A stretch of DNA of 64,000 nucleotides from Anisakis pegreffii (GCA_035041965.1 JAPYMA010001337.1:32577-96576), one strand, 5' to 3'. Shown: positions 11,013 to 24,405, numbered from the stretch's first letter. Notes: generated by a model from the sequence alone, not told the origin. Made by a program: numbers and translations.

Positions 11013-11721
11013 TAAATATCTCAATTTCTGACGATAAGCGTTATGCGGCTCACTTTTCTGCATTGCATTTCTGTTGCTTAATATATGAACGGAGCAGTTT
11101 TGTAGTGTTCAGTGCAAATGTTCAAAGAATACTGAACGCTGTTTCATTAGGTAACAAATTTGGAGCTAATCCTGCACTTACCTGACATAATTTTGAAGTA
11201 TTTCCGGTTATTCCGAAGTTCAATTTTGATTTCAGAAATTGTCCAGATTGCGGATTCTGTTTTCGGAACTCAAAATCATGATTCTCGAAGATCGGATTGG
11301 GGATGAAGTCGAACTTTCAATGAGGCTTACCTCTGACATATACCTGATTATCTGTAGAACCTATTCATGATTTCCTGAAGCTTTACTTGGAATAACTTAC
11401 GCTCGGTTTTACAAAATCCGAAAAATTCCTCTGTCTAGAGCTGCATCCTAAAATAAAAATGCACGTTAATAGTCCTTTTCTTCTCTGCTATCAGTTTCTC
11501 TCTGTTCATTGATTCTTGTTTCAATCTCTCATTTTCACTTTCAATTGCCTAACAGAAAGTGTTTGTTATCTAACGAGTAATGTCAATAACACACCACCCC
11601 GCTCACAAACATATGATTCACATGCCATAATGATCATTATTCAGTCATCACTACGTCTGTTTCGAATGCGATTAAACGTTCATAGGTATTGTTGCTGTCG
11701 TGGCTCTTCCAAGTTGTTTTA

Positions 11722-13503
11722 ATGGGTCAAGCAACTAGTGTGGTTCGCGGTCATTCTTTACAAATGGTGCGTGTTATGTCAATAACATGGTCTGAATTTG
11801 TCGAGATGGTATGTGGTCTGAATACACGGTCTGTCCATTATTTTTTAAAAATCATTTCATTCATCGTTCATTAGCTTGCCTTACAATTAGCTTTTTTTTC
11901 ATTAGTTTTCGTTAGATATACATTGAGTATCGCCATTTCTCCACTGCAAAAAAATATACAGGCTTAGTTTTCCGAATTAGTGTAATAACCGTGTCTCATC
12001 TCTTCATGTTCGACCCTGTTCTCTCTTCAAAGAGACATGGAAGATAGTGAATGCATATATTTGTTAACGTTTGAAGATGTCGACAACTGACGGATTCAAA
12101 TGGACGTTATCTGTTGTTTGCTATCAAAAGAGGAAGCGCCGATTCATACTTATGGAAGGCAACGATAAGGATTTGTGCATTACGGGTTATCTTCCATTTT
12201 GTTTCGTTTATCCAAATGTCACTACCAATCAGAAAATGAGGTAAACCACAGTCAAAACTTTAGTTGTCGCCTAGATGAGCTTCAACCAACTGTTTAAACT
12301 TAAGTCTGAGTGAACATCAGCTTTTGGTAGTGGTGCCTTTTCCCCACAGCAATTGTACATACTCAGGAAAATTTATTTTTCTTAAACAAATATCACTACA
12401 AAGTGGGATATCAGTTTTGTTGAAATAACCATACTGAAAACTTATCATTTGCCTGTGTTCGATCCGAAATGAATGGTCACCGGCTGATCGGTAAGACAAT
12501 CGAATGAATGTCGATTTCGATAACGATAAGGCGTTTCAGAGAAACATTAATGGTGTAACAGAATCACGTCGAGTGTTAACACTGGCTCAGTTTTTGTCGT
12601 TACAAAAATCCTTATCCATTTTACTTGACAGTAACTCTTCAGAAGAAAGTTGTTCAACCGCAGTTGACATCTCGCAACAAATTTGTACTTCGCAGTATTT
12701 GGACAAGTTTGCCTTCCATCATTATAGAAATAAAGAGTACCAATAGGCAACCTCCTAGATCAGTCATTCATATTTTACGCTCCCAGCACTCCTTTGGCCG
12801 TAGGAAAGACCGTCATTTCTCACTTCTCTCCAACAATCTATTTTTTGTGAATACCAGGAAGAAATCAAAAGGTTGATTCAGTGATCAAGAAATTTACTGT
12901 CAAGAATTCGTCGGTGGTATCAAACGAATCAATTCATTGTGGTCGAATAAGCATTTCGGAAACAGTAATGAAAGGTTATGGGAAAAATGTTTTGAAAAAT
13001 CAAATAACGTTAATTTGCCGTTACTGTAGTTCCTCCACTGGCATTCTGAAATATTCAGCCAAAAGGATACACCTCCCCCCCTTATGGAAAACTAACCCTG
13101 TGGATCGTTGCGCCAATCATCATACATATGAATGAGTGTTTAAATTTATATTTGAAATCAACGATTTTCATTTTAATGAAGAATTTTAGATAGAGCACTT
13201 CCTATCTTGAATGTTACATTCGAGAAAGAGAAAAGTTTTTTTTTCAGTTTTGGTGCTGAAAACGAATGCATTATTTGTATGGAACGAAAAACAGATACCA
13301 TTCTTCCTTGTACTCATTCGTACTGTTTTGTTTGCATCGAACAGTGGAAAGAGTACGGCAAAAACGAGTGCCCATTATGTCGTGAACCACTCGAAATTGA
13401 CGGCAATCATGAATGGGTGATTCCCGAAGAGCCAGATGATAATGCTGTTGAGCAATACTTAATGTCGTTGGCAGATCCATCCGTAGAGTCCACTACGGAT
13501 TAG
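11722..13503 (+). CDS. RNF141-like RING-finger E3 ligase (exon 2 frame broken)
   Basis: Four exons: 11722-11828, 12033-12240, 12540-12736 and 13248-13503 (stop TAG 13501-13503), nominally 255 residues against about 230 in human RNF141. It starts MGQATSVV, like the MGQQ start (N-myristoylation-compatible Gly2) of the family, followed by an EFVEMVCGLN block matching EFLGRVAELN. The last exon has a C3HC4 RING (CIIC, PCTHSYC, CIEQW, CPLC) and the RNF141-type tail (HEWVIPEEPDD, QYLMSLAD). RING proteins recruit E2-ubiquitin. Exon 2 is odd: one frame reads YLLTFEDVDN then a stop (TGA 12088-12090), while the next homologous block FKWTLSVVC is in another frame. Yet both exon ends fit the neighbours' phase, so paired indels are implied. 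The donor after 11828 (GTCTGT) is weak. Confidence 0.75.
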
Positions 13504-15645
13504 CTCATCGAATATCATTTGATTCTACTTCAATTATATGGGTATATTATAATAAAACTATATAAATTCATTTATATTTATTATAACGTGAACAGTTATT
13601 CAAAATGATATCGTTTCACTCGTTCACTCTACAAAAAATTATGCAACACAAAAGCGCGAAGAAACACACACAAACAAACTTATGCACATAGCATTGTTGA
13701 ATTTATTCTTCATCAGTTGTTCACTACTGCGTACATATTTTATCATTTCAATTTTAGAAAGAAGGATGCTTCTTATAACAACTCCTTCGTCTACGAGCAT
13801 GACAAAGAGAATAAATTTTGGAACAGCAGACATGTACTTGTTAGTTAAGACGTTCAACGATAGTGTGTATATCAAGCACTTTTTATTTCTCTCTTTATCA
13901 GCTCACTGAACAGTGGAATGATTTTATACGAAACGTTTCCATTCTAGTAAGAATTCTTTTGTAGTGAACGGTTTGGACCTTACAAAGATATCATTCACTT
14001 TGGTGTTCAATTCCACTAAGTAAACAGTGAGAACAGGAATATGAACAAACGCTCATTTCTCATACCTTTCGTGAGTATTATCACCATCAAACTTTCTATC
14101 AGACAACCTTTCAAACAGCTCTGTTGTTGTTCCGTCAATTTTTTTGAATGTTATGTTTACCACGACAGAAAGTGAAGATGAACAGCAGTAAAGTTTAGGT
14201 GGCAAAGCCACATTATTGATAGAATCTATGAGCTTAAGGTCGTGTACACTTCAGTCAAGTGAGGAATACATACGATGACTTATATAGTTGAAATGGGTGA
14301 AACGCGTTGAGACACGCTTTAAAAATGTAAAAAGAGGATATGTTTCGTGGTGAATCGCAAATCACAAGAAGAGTAACAGCACTGGTGAATCACTTAATTC
14401 GATTCTTGTATTCTCATTTTAGTGCTGCATCCATGGCTTCAATTCAAAACATGAAGTACCAAAGATGAGTGGTCAATAACAATTCAGATAACGCTAAACA
14501 TGTCGGCTGAAACACTGAAAACTCGTTTTGGGCATTTTAAAGAGCGCATCGATATGTGAACTGTCGAGAGCTTATCAGGTTGCTAAACGAAGAATGTAAA
14601 TGATTTGAAACGTGACCTAATGAACCGTTAAAACGTATAAAGTGTAATATTTATGGGATGATATAAAGGATCCAGAATTTAGAGAATAAAAATCAAGCAA
14701 GTTATTGATAACTGATACAAGAGGATATGGCCACAACAAATTCTGAAAGAGTAATTCAAACTAAATTTTAAAAAGTGAAATGAAACGACACTTTTACAAG
14801 AAGAGAAAAAAATCATCTTGAAAATTCTCTCTGCACATGCTTCGATAAAGGAAGTATTGTAATGCTTCTTGCAAATTCGATATTTTGTGAGTGGGTGTCA
14901 ACTTCAATTTACCATTCGAAGTGTTAACAGCATAGCTTAATTTATGTTCCTTTCATAACAATTCTTGCAGTGTAACATTTACGTAAACCACATAAAGAAC
15001 AAGAAATAAGACATAAACAATATTATATATACATTATATGTTGAATGAGATCCAAATAACCGTTGTATGCTAAACAACAAACAAATCGAACGGCTCAAAC
15101 AATGCTGCTCTAGTGTTACCTTCAGAAAGTGTCAATAAATCGCCATTGCAGAGTGCTTGAAAAATGAATAAGTGAATGCGTTTCAGTTCTACTTCCCTGA
15201 CTGATATGTATCAATGCCATTCAGATAACAATCATTCAATTAATGTTCATTTTCCATTGGATACATCCAACTCAACTTTATTGACTGTCGCTTATTAGGA
15301 GTATTCGATAGCTGATTACCGACGGAATATTGAATAACGTCACCACTGCATACCAAATAAACTCGTGTCCATAACACTGTAACAGTATTGGTTAAATAAT
15401 TAATTGATCAAATTAAAATAATACATAATAGATTATGCTATTGTATTCAAAAATGAAGGATTTTCACATTTATATATAAAAATTTAGCGATAAGATTCGT
15501 GTAATAACCAAACATCACATCAACAGTAGAAGGAAAAGCATATGAGGTGAAACAGAATGGAAAAAAACGCGATGAACGTGCACTGAATGAATAATGAACG
15601 AATGAGGAACCTTATGCTCACTTTTGTTTGAACAGATATTAGACA
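13504..15645. other. Tail-to-tail intergenic region
   Basis: This stretch separates the 3' ends of the RNF141-like and INO80E-like genes. It is AT-rich. Open frames at 13639-13909 overlap on both strands and lack protein-like composition. I saw no repeat, RNA gene or splice-supported exon. Confidence 0.55.
13551..13556 (+). terminator. Polyadenylation signal AATAAA of the RNF141-like gene
   Basis: AATAAA lies 48 nt after the TAG stop codon, the spacing expected for a short nematode 3' UTR. Confidence 0.6.
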
Positions 15646-18600
15646 TCAGCTGGGTGTACTTCGTTTACCTTTACGAGTAGAACAAGTTCTCGTCGACGAT
15701 GCGCGATCCATTCTTCGATTTTTCCATCGGTTCCTTCGACTGATATTCTGAGTTGCTGGAGTTGTTAGCATCATACCGCTTTCCGACTGCCGTATTGACT
15801 CCGGAGTGGCTACACGGGACGCCTGGCAAAGAGCAGTCGTGAGAAAGACAAGAATTAAGATGATAGAGGAGAAAATAGCGTTCTATTTTTACGTGTGACA
15901 TTTGGCAACGCTGAATTATACCATATATCACGAAGCACACATATCACTACATCACTTGATGCAACCACGCTGACTGACCAAACCCAAATTATGAGCAGTT
16001 ATACTCGACGTTGATCAAGGGTAGACGAAAATGGAAGAAACGTTCACCGATGTGGCACAATAATCAGTAATAACTAAAATTGAGAGAAACAATGATGAGA
16101 AATATTTACCGAATTACTGGTGATCGGAGATGGTGAGCAACTAGAAGACGGTGCACTCTTCTCGGAATCGTTCTCGTTATCATCCAGATCATTGGTATCT
16201 GGGCGAGCCTCTAACGACTCAGATTCTAACTCAACGTTCACAGAGATGGGTGTGCTTTGGAACGCACTCAACTTCGCCGCTAATGCTGCTGCCTGTGACA
16301 AATTCTTCAAAAAAATGCTCATCGCACACAACGAATTCACCACTCACTAATATAATTCACTTCGACAAGTAATATTCTTGTCTTTTTGACTTTTACCGTT
16401 GAAATGTTATAATTAAATTGACAACACAAAAGGAAAACTACTTAAAAGATTTCAGATTCATTAGTGAAACAACAACTGAGTAAAATGTAATGAATTAGAT
16501 TAATTATTTATACAGTCACTCGTTTTAAGATGCACCAAAAATGATGTTAAAAATATTGATTTCGAGTTCAGGACGATTCACCTTCTTCATTTTTGTTTGT
16601 AATCTCCGTATTCGATTCCGTTCATAGTGTTGTAAGCGTTTTGCGAGCATTCTGCAATTTGAGGATTTGTAGTGACATGAAAACGTTATGAAAATGAATA
16701 TTACTTATTCATGGAATCCGTAAAAACAGATTAGCATTTTCACTCAAAAAAAACAACTCTGTTCACCAGGTTTCTAAGGTTTACACACTCTAATTTTCAC
16801 TGCTTTAATAAAAAAATTATCAAATTATCCATACTAAACACAAAGAACAACATTCAAAGACTTGCTTTCGTTCATCCGTAACCGTTTGTATACGCTGATT
16901 GAGTCTTGCAACCTCATCACACAATGCTCCGTTCTTCTGAAAATAGACGCTAACACTTTTAAATGGCCAGTGTAATACTGCCGAAATGAGTTTGAGATAA
17001 CGCACTGCGATTGTTTTGCTCATCAAAGATGAGAAAAGCGTGAAACTCAACAATTCGCGAACAGGAATAAACTCAAACAACAAACAACAGTTAGAAGATA
17101 AATTCTTATTCAACCGTCACTCAAAGTTTCTAATTTACTAGATCGTGATAATGCATCTCAAACGTTTAAATGAATAATTAAGAGTCATTCAAGGAAGACT
17201 GAAAATTACAAAAAAAACGAATGAAAGACAGGCGCAAGTTGAACATTATAAAAATTTAGTGTAAAACCAATGGAATGAAATGAAAATATCTGGTAGACGT
17301 ACAAAAACGAGAGCCTTGATTGTTCGCTTCAAGAAGTACATTTTGCGTAAATACATTTGTTCCTCTTGTTTCTGTCGTAGAACATGAGGGGGTAGTCGAC
17401 TGATGCGTTGACGGATCGATGTTGAATTACCACTACTGCCTACTGATTGATTACAAACATTCCCTACAAACATATATTTTCAATTATGATTTTAGAAAAC
17501 GAGATTCAAATTCAAATTATGAATTAAACTGCCATAATCTATATATCAGTTAATACTATTCAGTGAGGAAGATCATCAATTAATTAATCGAATCATTTCC
17601 AGAAAGAAACAAAAAGTATATGGATATGACCAAAATAGATGAAAAATAAACCTGAATGGGGATGAACAAAATGAGCGCTAGTGACCGGTTTTTGATGTGT
17701 GATGAGCACCGATGAGCCATGACGTTGAGTGACGATTGTATTCGACGGTTGACTAACCGCACCAACGGTAGCCGATACCAAGACAGTTCCTTTCTGAGGT
17801 GGTCGACGAGTGCTATTTACTGCACAAGTATTCACTTGTTTTTGCTGACGTTGAAGCTGATCTGCTGCCGTTAGTTCAGCATTAACACATGTAGCTTGAA
17901 TCTGAATTCATTAGAATAAATTAATCGAATCATACACCTCAATTCAAAACGAATTTTTCAATTAACCTGAGCAACGAAATGTTGTTGTGGTTGTTGGGTT
18001 CGAGTTGGTTGTTGCTGTTGCTGTTGTGCCACAAAGTGAGATGGAATTTCTTGGGGAGGTGGTGCATTCTCTTGCACTTGTCCACATTCGGAAACCTTCA
18101 ATAATGCTTGCTTGACCAATTGTGTGACAAAAGCAAAAGCATAAAATTATGAAATGCAAAAAAGGTGAAGTCGGAAATTATTTCGAAAATCGAGAACCAT
18201 TCAAGATCATTCTCAACTGGTAGCATAGGCTAAAGGACAATTGCTTACCTTGGAGAGGGGGGGAGGGGGGAGAGCGCACACGAGCACGCTCGCGTACAAC
18301 AACACACACATGCGCTCACACACCATGAACGACGATTTCCATAGACCGAGGCCACGCCTACTTCACATGGCCTCAACCTAAGCCTAAGCCTGAGCTCGCT
18401 TGCTAGCCCCTGTTGTAACATTGAGCGATCTGAAGCTACGCTCAGATGAGGCTGAAGTTACACTTAGGCTGAGGCCGGACGCAGTAGGCGTGGCCTCAGT
18501 TGTTATACGCGAGCGTGCTCGCGTGCGGGCCCCCCAAAGTAAACAAGTGCTAGCAAAACTGCTTTTTTTTAAAGGCAAAATTGTTTTGAGAATCATAGGC

Positions 18601-21600
18601 AAAACTAATCATCATTACGTTCACTTGGATTCAATGAAAAATATAAAACGAATATTCGAATACCAGCATTTCGAAGCACCCAACAAACGACAAATCTACT
18701 GAAGAAAACACCAGCACGTCGATATAAAGTTTAAAAAAAAGAAACCTCAGCAGGGGCACCACCAGCATTACTAGTATCGGACGATTGGAAAGGAAAAATG
18801 CGATCATTTTCAGTAACTGTCACTTGCTGAGGAGCCGTATTCGAGGCATTTTGCTGCTGTGGCTGCTGGCTATGGGGTGCACTTAGCATCGTTACATGAA
18901 CCTGTGAAAGTGAACGAGGCGACCTGAAATTAGCCGTCTTTTACAAAAATAAAACGAAAAATTATTCTTTTGAAGATACTTTCTTGCTCTACAGTATTTA
19001 CGTTTCTATGGAATAATGCAGATGGATGATTCACTAGCACATTTCGAAACGTTGCGTAAACAATATCACTCTTCTGGTGGTTCATCCGACAGTCAACATG
19101 CAGTAACTTTATCACACTTCATTGTTTTGATTAGTTCTTTATTGTTTTTACGAACTGAGCTCTTTCTTGTGTCATACTAATCTTTAAAAAAAGAAGAGTT
19201 AAAACAGAAGTGAATGATATAAAATCAAAATATAAAAACCTTTTTCTGATGAATGTTCTCCGTGCAGGCGATATAATAGTGGTAGTACTTTGTGTGTCCA
19301 CCATGGATGTCGGTTGTTGCAATGAACTGCCACGTTGTTCGGTTTGTGCAACCTAAACGACAGACACTGCATTGAATTCAGTAAAAAAAAGTAGTACTAC
19401 TGAACTGAGATTATGAATTAAATGAAGTTAGCACAATTTGTGCTTCAAGAACTGCAATGTAAGCATAAATTACCACAGCTACAAACAACTGAAGCAGCTA
19501 TGTGAAAGAAACGTTCATAATATTTCTACTAATTGAAAAAAAAAGATCTTGTTGCAGCTCAACGAAGTTGAAATGATGAAAGGAAGTTGGAATTTCACAA
19601 CTACGATTTTCAATTACACAGTACTAATGCTCCAGTTAAAATGCTCTTAACATGAACCTACTTGTAAAGGAATGCGTTGCTGTTGCACATTCTGGATGAA
19701 CTGGGATGTTGTTAAATTTGTTTGCTGAAGTGATCGTTGGAAGGATACAGACGGTGACGATGATGTATTCAAAGCACTCAGCACTGTTGGTTGCGACTGA
19801 CCCCGTTGTCGCCGTTGTTGAGCTGAAAACGTTTCAATTTCATCACTTCTTTTAGCAGCACTCATTTATTCTTTACTTATTCTATAAACATTTTATCACG
19901 CATCACTTCAACGCTATTTTGAATAACTGAGACTCGAATTTTTGTGAAACGACCAAGAATACTTATGTATGATCGTGCAATAGTCCACTGACAGATCAAA
20001 TGCACCAATTCGTATTTGCAACATTTGGATGAGGAAAGAGAAATGTTACTTGAATCGTGATTCTCTTGAAGCTGAAGTTGCCGAACTGCTTCAGCAGCAA
20101 CTCTCTGTCGTTCAGTGCTCGTCAAGCGAGGAGCATATGAGCGTTGGATAGCACTCGACAGTGCACCAGTTTTGGTTCTTGCTACGGACGACATGACCGT
20201 ATCACGTACTGTTGACGTTGATGCAGCTGCTCGCATACCATCGTTTGATTGTTCAACTTAAGAAAGCAACACAATGGAAAGTGGAAAATGAAATTATCAA
20301 AGATCTGCCAGTATCGTCACCGATTGATCCACTCACAACAGCATTTCAGGAGTGCGTCATTCCGATGGATTCACTAGGCAAGTAATTAAAATACATTCAA
20401 TATGTTCGTTTGTTAACTAAACTGATAGCGCTGTGTTGGAAAAAAAAGAATACTGAAAATGGAATTCAACGGAAAGCACAATGGCAGATTAATGAAAAAG
20501 AATCGCTTCAGCTGAACGTAACTTTTGATGGTTTGATAGTGGTGAGAATAATGAGAAGAGACATGGATTTGCAAACCAGAGGTGTGTGTTTGTTTGAAGA
20601 CGTTCAATACATACGTCATCACAAATATTATGTGATCAAGATTCCGTATCCGAATTTGACAAAAGTCTTATTAATAGTTGAGATACTAATACAACAATAA
20701 TTAGATTAAGAAAAGACAGCTATTGATAACTGACTGGCCACTTTGTTGATGGACTGCTGAGGTTCACATGTGATGATCTGTTGTTGGGAGGACTGTTTTG
20801 CCTGGAGTGCGAGTTGTTGCTGCAATTTTGCTTTTTGCTGTTGTTGTTGCAGATGCTGCCTCACCGTCGGACCGTCGTCACCTATCACCGTCATATTCGC
20901 CAATTGTTTTGCATTACCTCGTCCCATCATTGGTAACATTGTTGATAAAGATCTACAAATCAATTGCATTCATCTTTATTTTGGAAAAATTAATGATTAT
21001 TATTATTACAACTTATATTCAGCACTACTTTCCTATTTCAAATAACACATAATAATTTCTAATTAAACAGTGCAGAACATAAAATTCCTATCAAGTTAGC
21101 AAAAAGTTGGGACTAACAGAAGAACAAAAAAATTTCTTTTTCACAGTCAAAGATGATTCACGATGGATAAAGCAAAAATTTTTTTAAAAACTATCAGTCA
21201 CCACGTATCACACTATTGTTGAAATGCTTTAAACAACGCTTAATGACTGAAAGTCAAAAATTTTGCAAATACGTCTCAATAGAATAAACCCGAAATTGGA
21301 ACAAAACAACCGAAAATCAGAAAAGTGTACATAAAAAAAGAAACGTTTTATGAGCGCGTGAAGAATTGCCTCGATAAGAAGGTGCACGATGTGTAACGAC
21401 ACGAAATGAAGGATTACATATCGATGACGCCGTAATTGCCGGAACTGATAACTGCACCTGACATATGACAGCAAATAAAACTACTCACTTTCGCAACATT
21501 CTTGAATCAAATGAACAACTTGAACATAACATTTCATTATTCACAAAAGTAATTCACCTTTAATCTTTAACCAGAACAACAATTCACTTCTATCGGCATT

Positions 21601-22186
21601 ACAAATTTACTGGAATGTTTGTGCAAGTGATATTCTTATATGAAGACCACATACGAATAGTTAACGGTCGACGATAACAGTCAATTAATCAAGAATTTCG
21701 AACTGGCGTGCTAAAAGATGAAAAGATTCAAGCAGCGAGTGATATAAAGAAAACCTGTTGCGTTATAGCTGAAGGTGCGTGAACGTGCAATGATCCCACT
21801 CCACGAACATTATTCGTATATGAAGTGGCTGGTGTATCTATAAGACTGCTTTGAACTGTTGAATTTATTAACGATTACAAAGTCACTTCTGAATGTTTCA
21901 ATTTGATCAAGTGTAGCGTTAGAAGAAGAAATCTTTGGAATGGTTCTCGAAAAATTGCGGACTAAGAACAAAATGATGAAAGAGGACTAAATTCAAATTC
22001 ACCGATGGGACAACGAACTGCGCATTGGGTACGTGCATCAGACAGAGGAGGTTGTTGCAAATGTGTCATGACCGTAACATGTTCATACTGCGAGGCTGAT
22101 GAGGCTTGAGGTGCCTCACTACGGCATATCTTCAAATTGTCAATCAGCTCATAAACTCGAACTAATTTTCTTATATTATCACACAT
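15646..22186 (-). CDS. Gln-rich nuclear protein with INO80E-like coiled coil
   Basis: Sixteen phase-consistent exons: 22186-22003, 21855-21755, 21457-21345, 20952-20735, 20256-20050, 19822-19662, 19352-19240, 19176-19152, 18901-18746, 18095-17967, 17901-17652, 17463-17303, 16936-16866, 16651-16582, 16304-16110 and 15822-15646 (stop TGA). They give 776 residues. Most of the protein is low-complexity Gln/Ser/Thr with poly-Gln runs. At about 587-653 there is a Lys/Arg/Leu coiled coil (YFLKRTIKALVF, then CDEVARLNQRI, DERKMLAKRLQHYE) that aligns with human INO80E (LKRKLKFLI ... DRLLQYE). INO80E belongs to the INO80 chromatin-remodelling complex. The start is the first ATG after an ATTTAG site. The 25-nt exon 19176-19152 and a GC donor at 16865 are inferred from phase. 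The product name rests on one domain, so it is tentative. Confidence 0.7.
18246..18540. mobile_element. Foldback element with G-rich ends in an intron
   Basis: Left segments CTTGGAGAGGGGGG, GAGCACGCTCGCGTA and GAGGCCACGCCTACT (18248-18362) recur inverted as AGTAGGCGTGGCCTC, TACGCGAGCGTGCTC and CCCCCCAAAG (18485-18538). The centre carries degenerate telomere-like CCTAAGCCTAAGCC and CTTAGGCTGAGGC. It lies between exons 18901-18746 and 18095-17967 of the INO80E-like gene. GC content is far above its surroundings. No clear target duplication was found. Confidence 0.6.
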
Positions 22187-24334
22187 TTCTCATCCTAAAT
22201 TCTACCTCTCGGAACATCCAAGAATGCATCATTATCATTTCTAAACTTTACGATTAAAAATCTCTAAATAATTTTACAACTACGATTGTTCGTTATTGGA
22301 TTACTCCATCAAAGCGTATTTACGAAGAATGTAAAATCTATGGGACGAGATTCGAACATTCACTTGGTCCAAGTAAGGTGGTGAAAATTTTGAGAAGAAT
22401 TAAAGAAAATAAGAAATAGAAAGACAATTGTAACGATGACTGAAATGAGGCATGTTTCAAAACAAAACCTGTGGAGTACACGAATTCGACGTTGTAACAT
22501 TTGACGTTGTAGAGAGGACTGCAGCTAGTAGAGAAGGGGGATTTGATTCGTCTAAAATGCTTTATAGCTCAGATGAGGTATACTGATTGTTTTCACGTTT
22601 CAGATCACTCTAACGCACAGAATCATTCACAACAAAAACTTTCGTGTCATCAGAAACGAAACCGAGTATGCTTCATTTCTTGAGAGATTGATTAACCGAT
22701 AACATTCGCTGATTAAACGATACTTTTATAATCGAGACGTTTCCGTGCTCAATGTGAAGAATAGAAAACGAACTTGAAGATTGCGATGAAGACGATGTAG
22801 GTGTTACAAAGAACTCGTTCGATGACGAACACTGCATTAACGCAACACACCGTTCACTTTAAGTTGAGAGCTTTACCACGTCTCTAAAAGCAATTTCAGA
22901 ACAACAAAACGGTTGATAAGCAAGAACGAATTTCGAAACTTCGACTCCTATCAAATTAAACTTAATCGATCATCGTTTAAAACTGAATTCCAAGCAAGAT
23001 TTCAAGAGTTAAAACTCTCGGCATTGTTTCCATACCAAACAAATCATAAAAAGAGTTGCTCTAGAATACATCCTTATTCCATGAATTCGACAACACACCA
23101 TTTTCAATTACACATCTTACAAACCACTTACTCTCGCTCTTCAAATACGCTCGTTTTTGGTACGAACTATATTAGCAAGGCTTGTACGCAATTCGCCATA
23201 AGCGCGTGTCGGTTGAAAGAGGGCGGAGTCACGAGCACGTCGCGCGAAATTGAGGTGAACAGAGAGCACTTATTAACGATGTTATGAACACGGATATGGA
23301 ACCATTGAGACAAAAAGTGAATGCGGAAGCAGAGAGACAAAAATGTGCCAACTGGAATATTTTCAGAATGATGAGTATTATTTTTACCCTTGCACGATTG
23401 AAACTGTTTAATGGCATAGAAATTGAAATTCTCAAATTTCTAGATGATTGAAATTTTTGTCGAGACGGGCTATTCAGAGCCATCTCTATGCACTTGACTA
23501 TTTACACGAGGATTTTTGTTTGTAAATATTATTGTATAGCTAAGAATGAAAATAAACGAAAACTTTCGGGTAGGCATGGGCATATACTGTCATGTTTACA
23601 GGAGCGCTAGATGTGATCAAGAATAAAATTGACCGCACAAGTTTTGCAGTTCACAATGTTGGCACCATTGGATCAGTTTTTTTTTAAATTGTTATTGCGG
23701 AAAGGTGTTCTTGACGAAAATTCAAAACCAACGAATGAAGATGCCATAAAAGGCTGATGGGAGACTAGATACCAATGAATGCCATTGAAATCCAGAAGTT
23801 TATTGGAACGGTTATCTCAGTTGTGTTTATAAGCCGAAAGGAGAGTCGCTCTCACAAGTGTGCAGTGCAAACGATGGTCGCCCCATTTTCAACAAGCTAT
23901 TCTCGAGAGATCATCTACTTTCATCTATTGATTCATTTCCTCAAAAAATGCACTTTAAACTTCACCAGACTGAGGTAAATACATGTAGATATAATCAACA
24001 TTGGTGACTTCATCCGCGGATAGAAAACGGACAATGTGTTCCATATGTCCATCGGGCAATGATAGGAATTAGAAGGTAAAACGTGCTTGCTGTCAAACGA
24101 ATGCTCGGAAGGAGCAGAGCACGATGCTCCGTCAAGAATGCACACCATAACTCTTGCTGAATATTCAAATGATGAAATTTCTGCTGATAAATTATATTTA
24201 AAACATTTTCTGCATGTTGTCTTTTGTTGGTTTTCTTATTGCTCTGTCTTTTTTCATCTCTATTGTTCAGCTATGAATGAGATGAGAAATCAAAATTATT
24301 TTTCGCAGTTTGCACTACGGTAGTAATCCGGAAA

Positions 24335-24405
24335 GCTGCAACGGAAGCCAAAAGTTAAAAAATGCGGGGCTGCAGCCGGAGCAGAACTTCGAAAAATGTG
24401 AAACT
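24335..24405. repeat. Fragment of the GGAGC-rich element family
   Basis: CTGCAACGGAAGCCAAAAGTTAAA and GGGGCTGCAGCCGGAGCAGAACTTCGAAAAATG-type text match units inside 24884-25470. No terminal repeats remain. Confidence 0.55.

Larger units (their letters stand above)
9616..11721. other. Head-to-head intergenic region MRPS27/RNF141 with nested repeats
   Basis: The two flanking genes diverge from here, so both promoters should lie within it, but no TATA or initiator motif stands out. Much of it is repeat: a MITE remnant at 9719-9836, a hAT-like fragment from 10124 with another MITE nested at 10250-10376, and a diverged tandem duplication at 10457-11012. The remainder (11013-11721) shows no recognisable feature. 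Confidence 0.6.

Noticed and set aside
15671..15940. Frame reading GVNTAVGKRYDANNSSNSEY as the last exon of the INO80E-like gene
   Set aside because: Phase from the previous exon (TCG|) demands the other frame, which reads SRVATPESIRQ and ends at TGA 15646-15648.
18400..18702. 100-residue plus-strand open frame rich in Arg/Leu/Ala
   Set aside because: Begins within the foldback element and runs through an intron of the INO80E-like gene, so it is repeat text.
20770..21052. Cys-rich plus-strand open frames (CCCNFAFCCCCC...)
   Set aside because: Antisense of the CAG/CAA Gln-coding exon 20952-20735, so the Cys runs are shadows of poly-Gln codons.
22913..23287. 124-residue plus-strand open frame
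   Set aside because: No recognisable family, no splice partner and ordinary AT-rich composition; likely chance.
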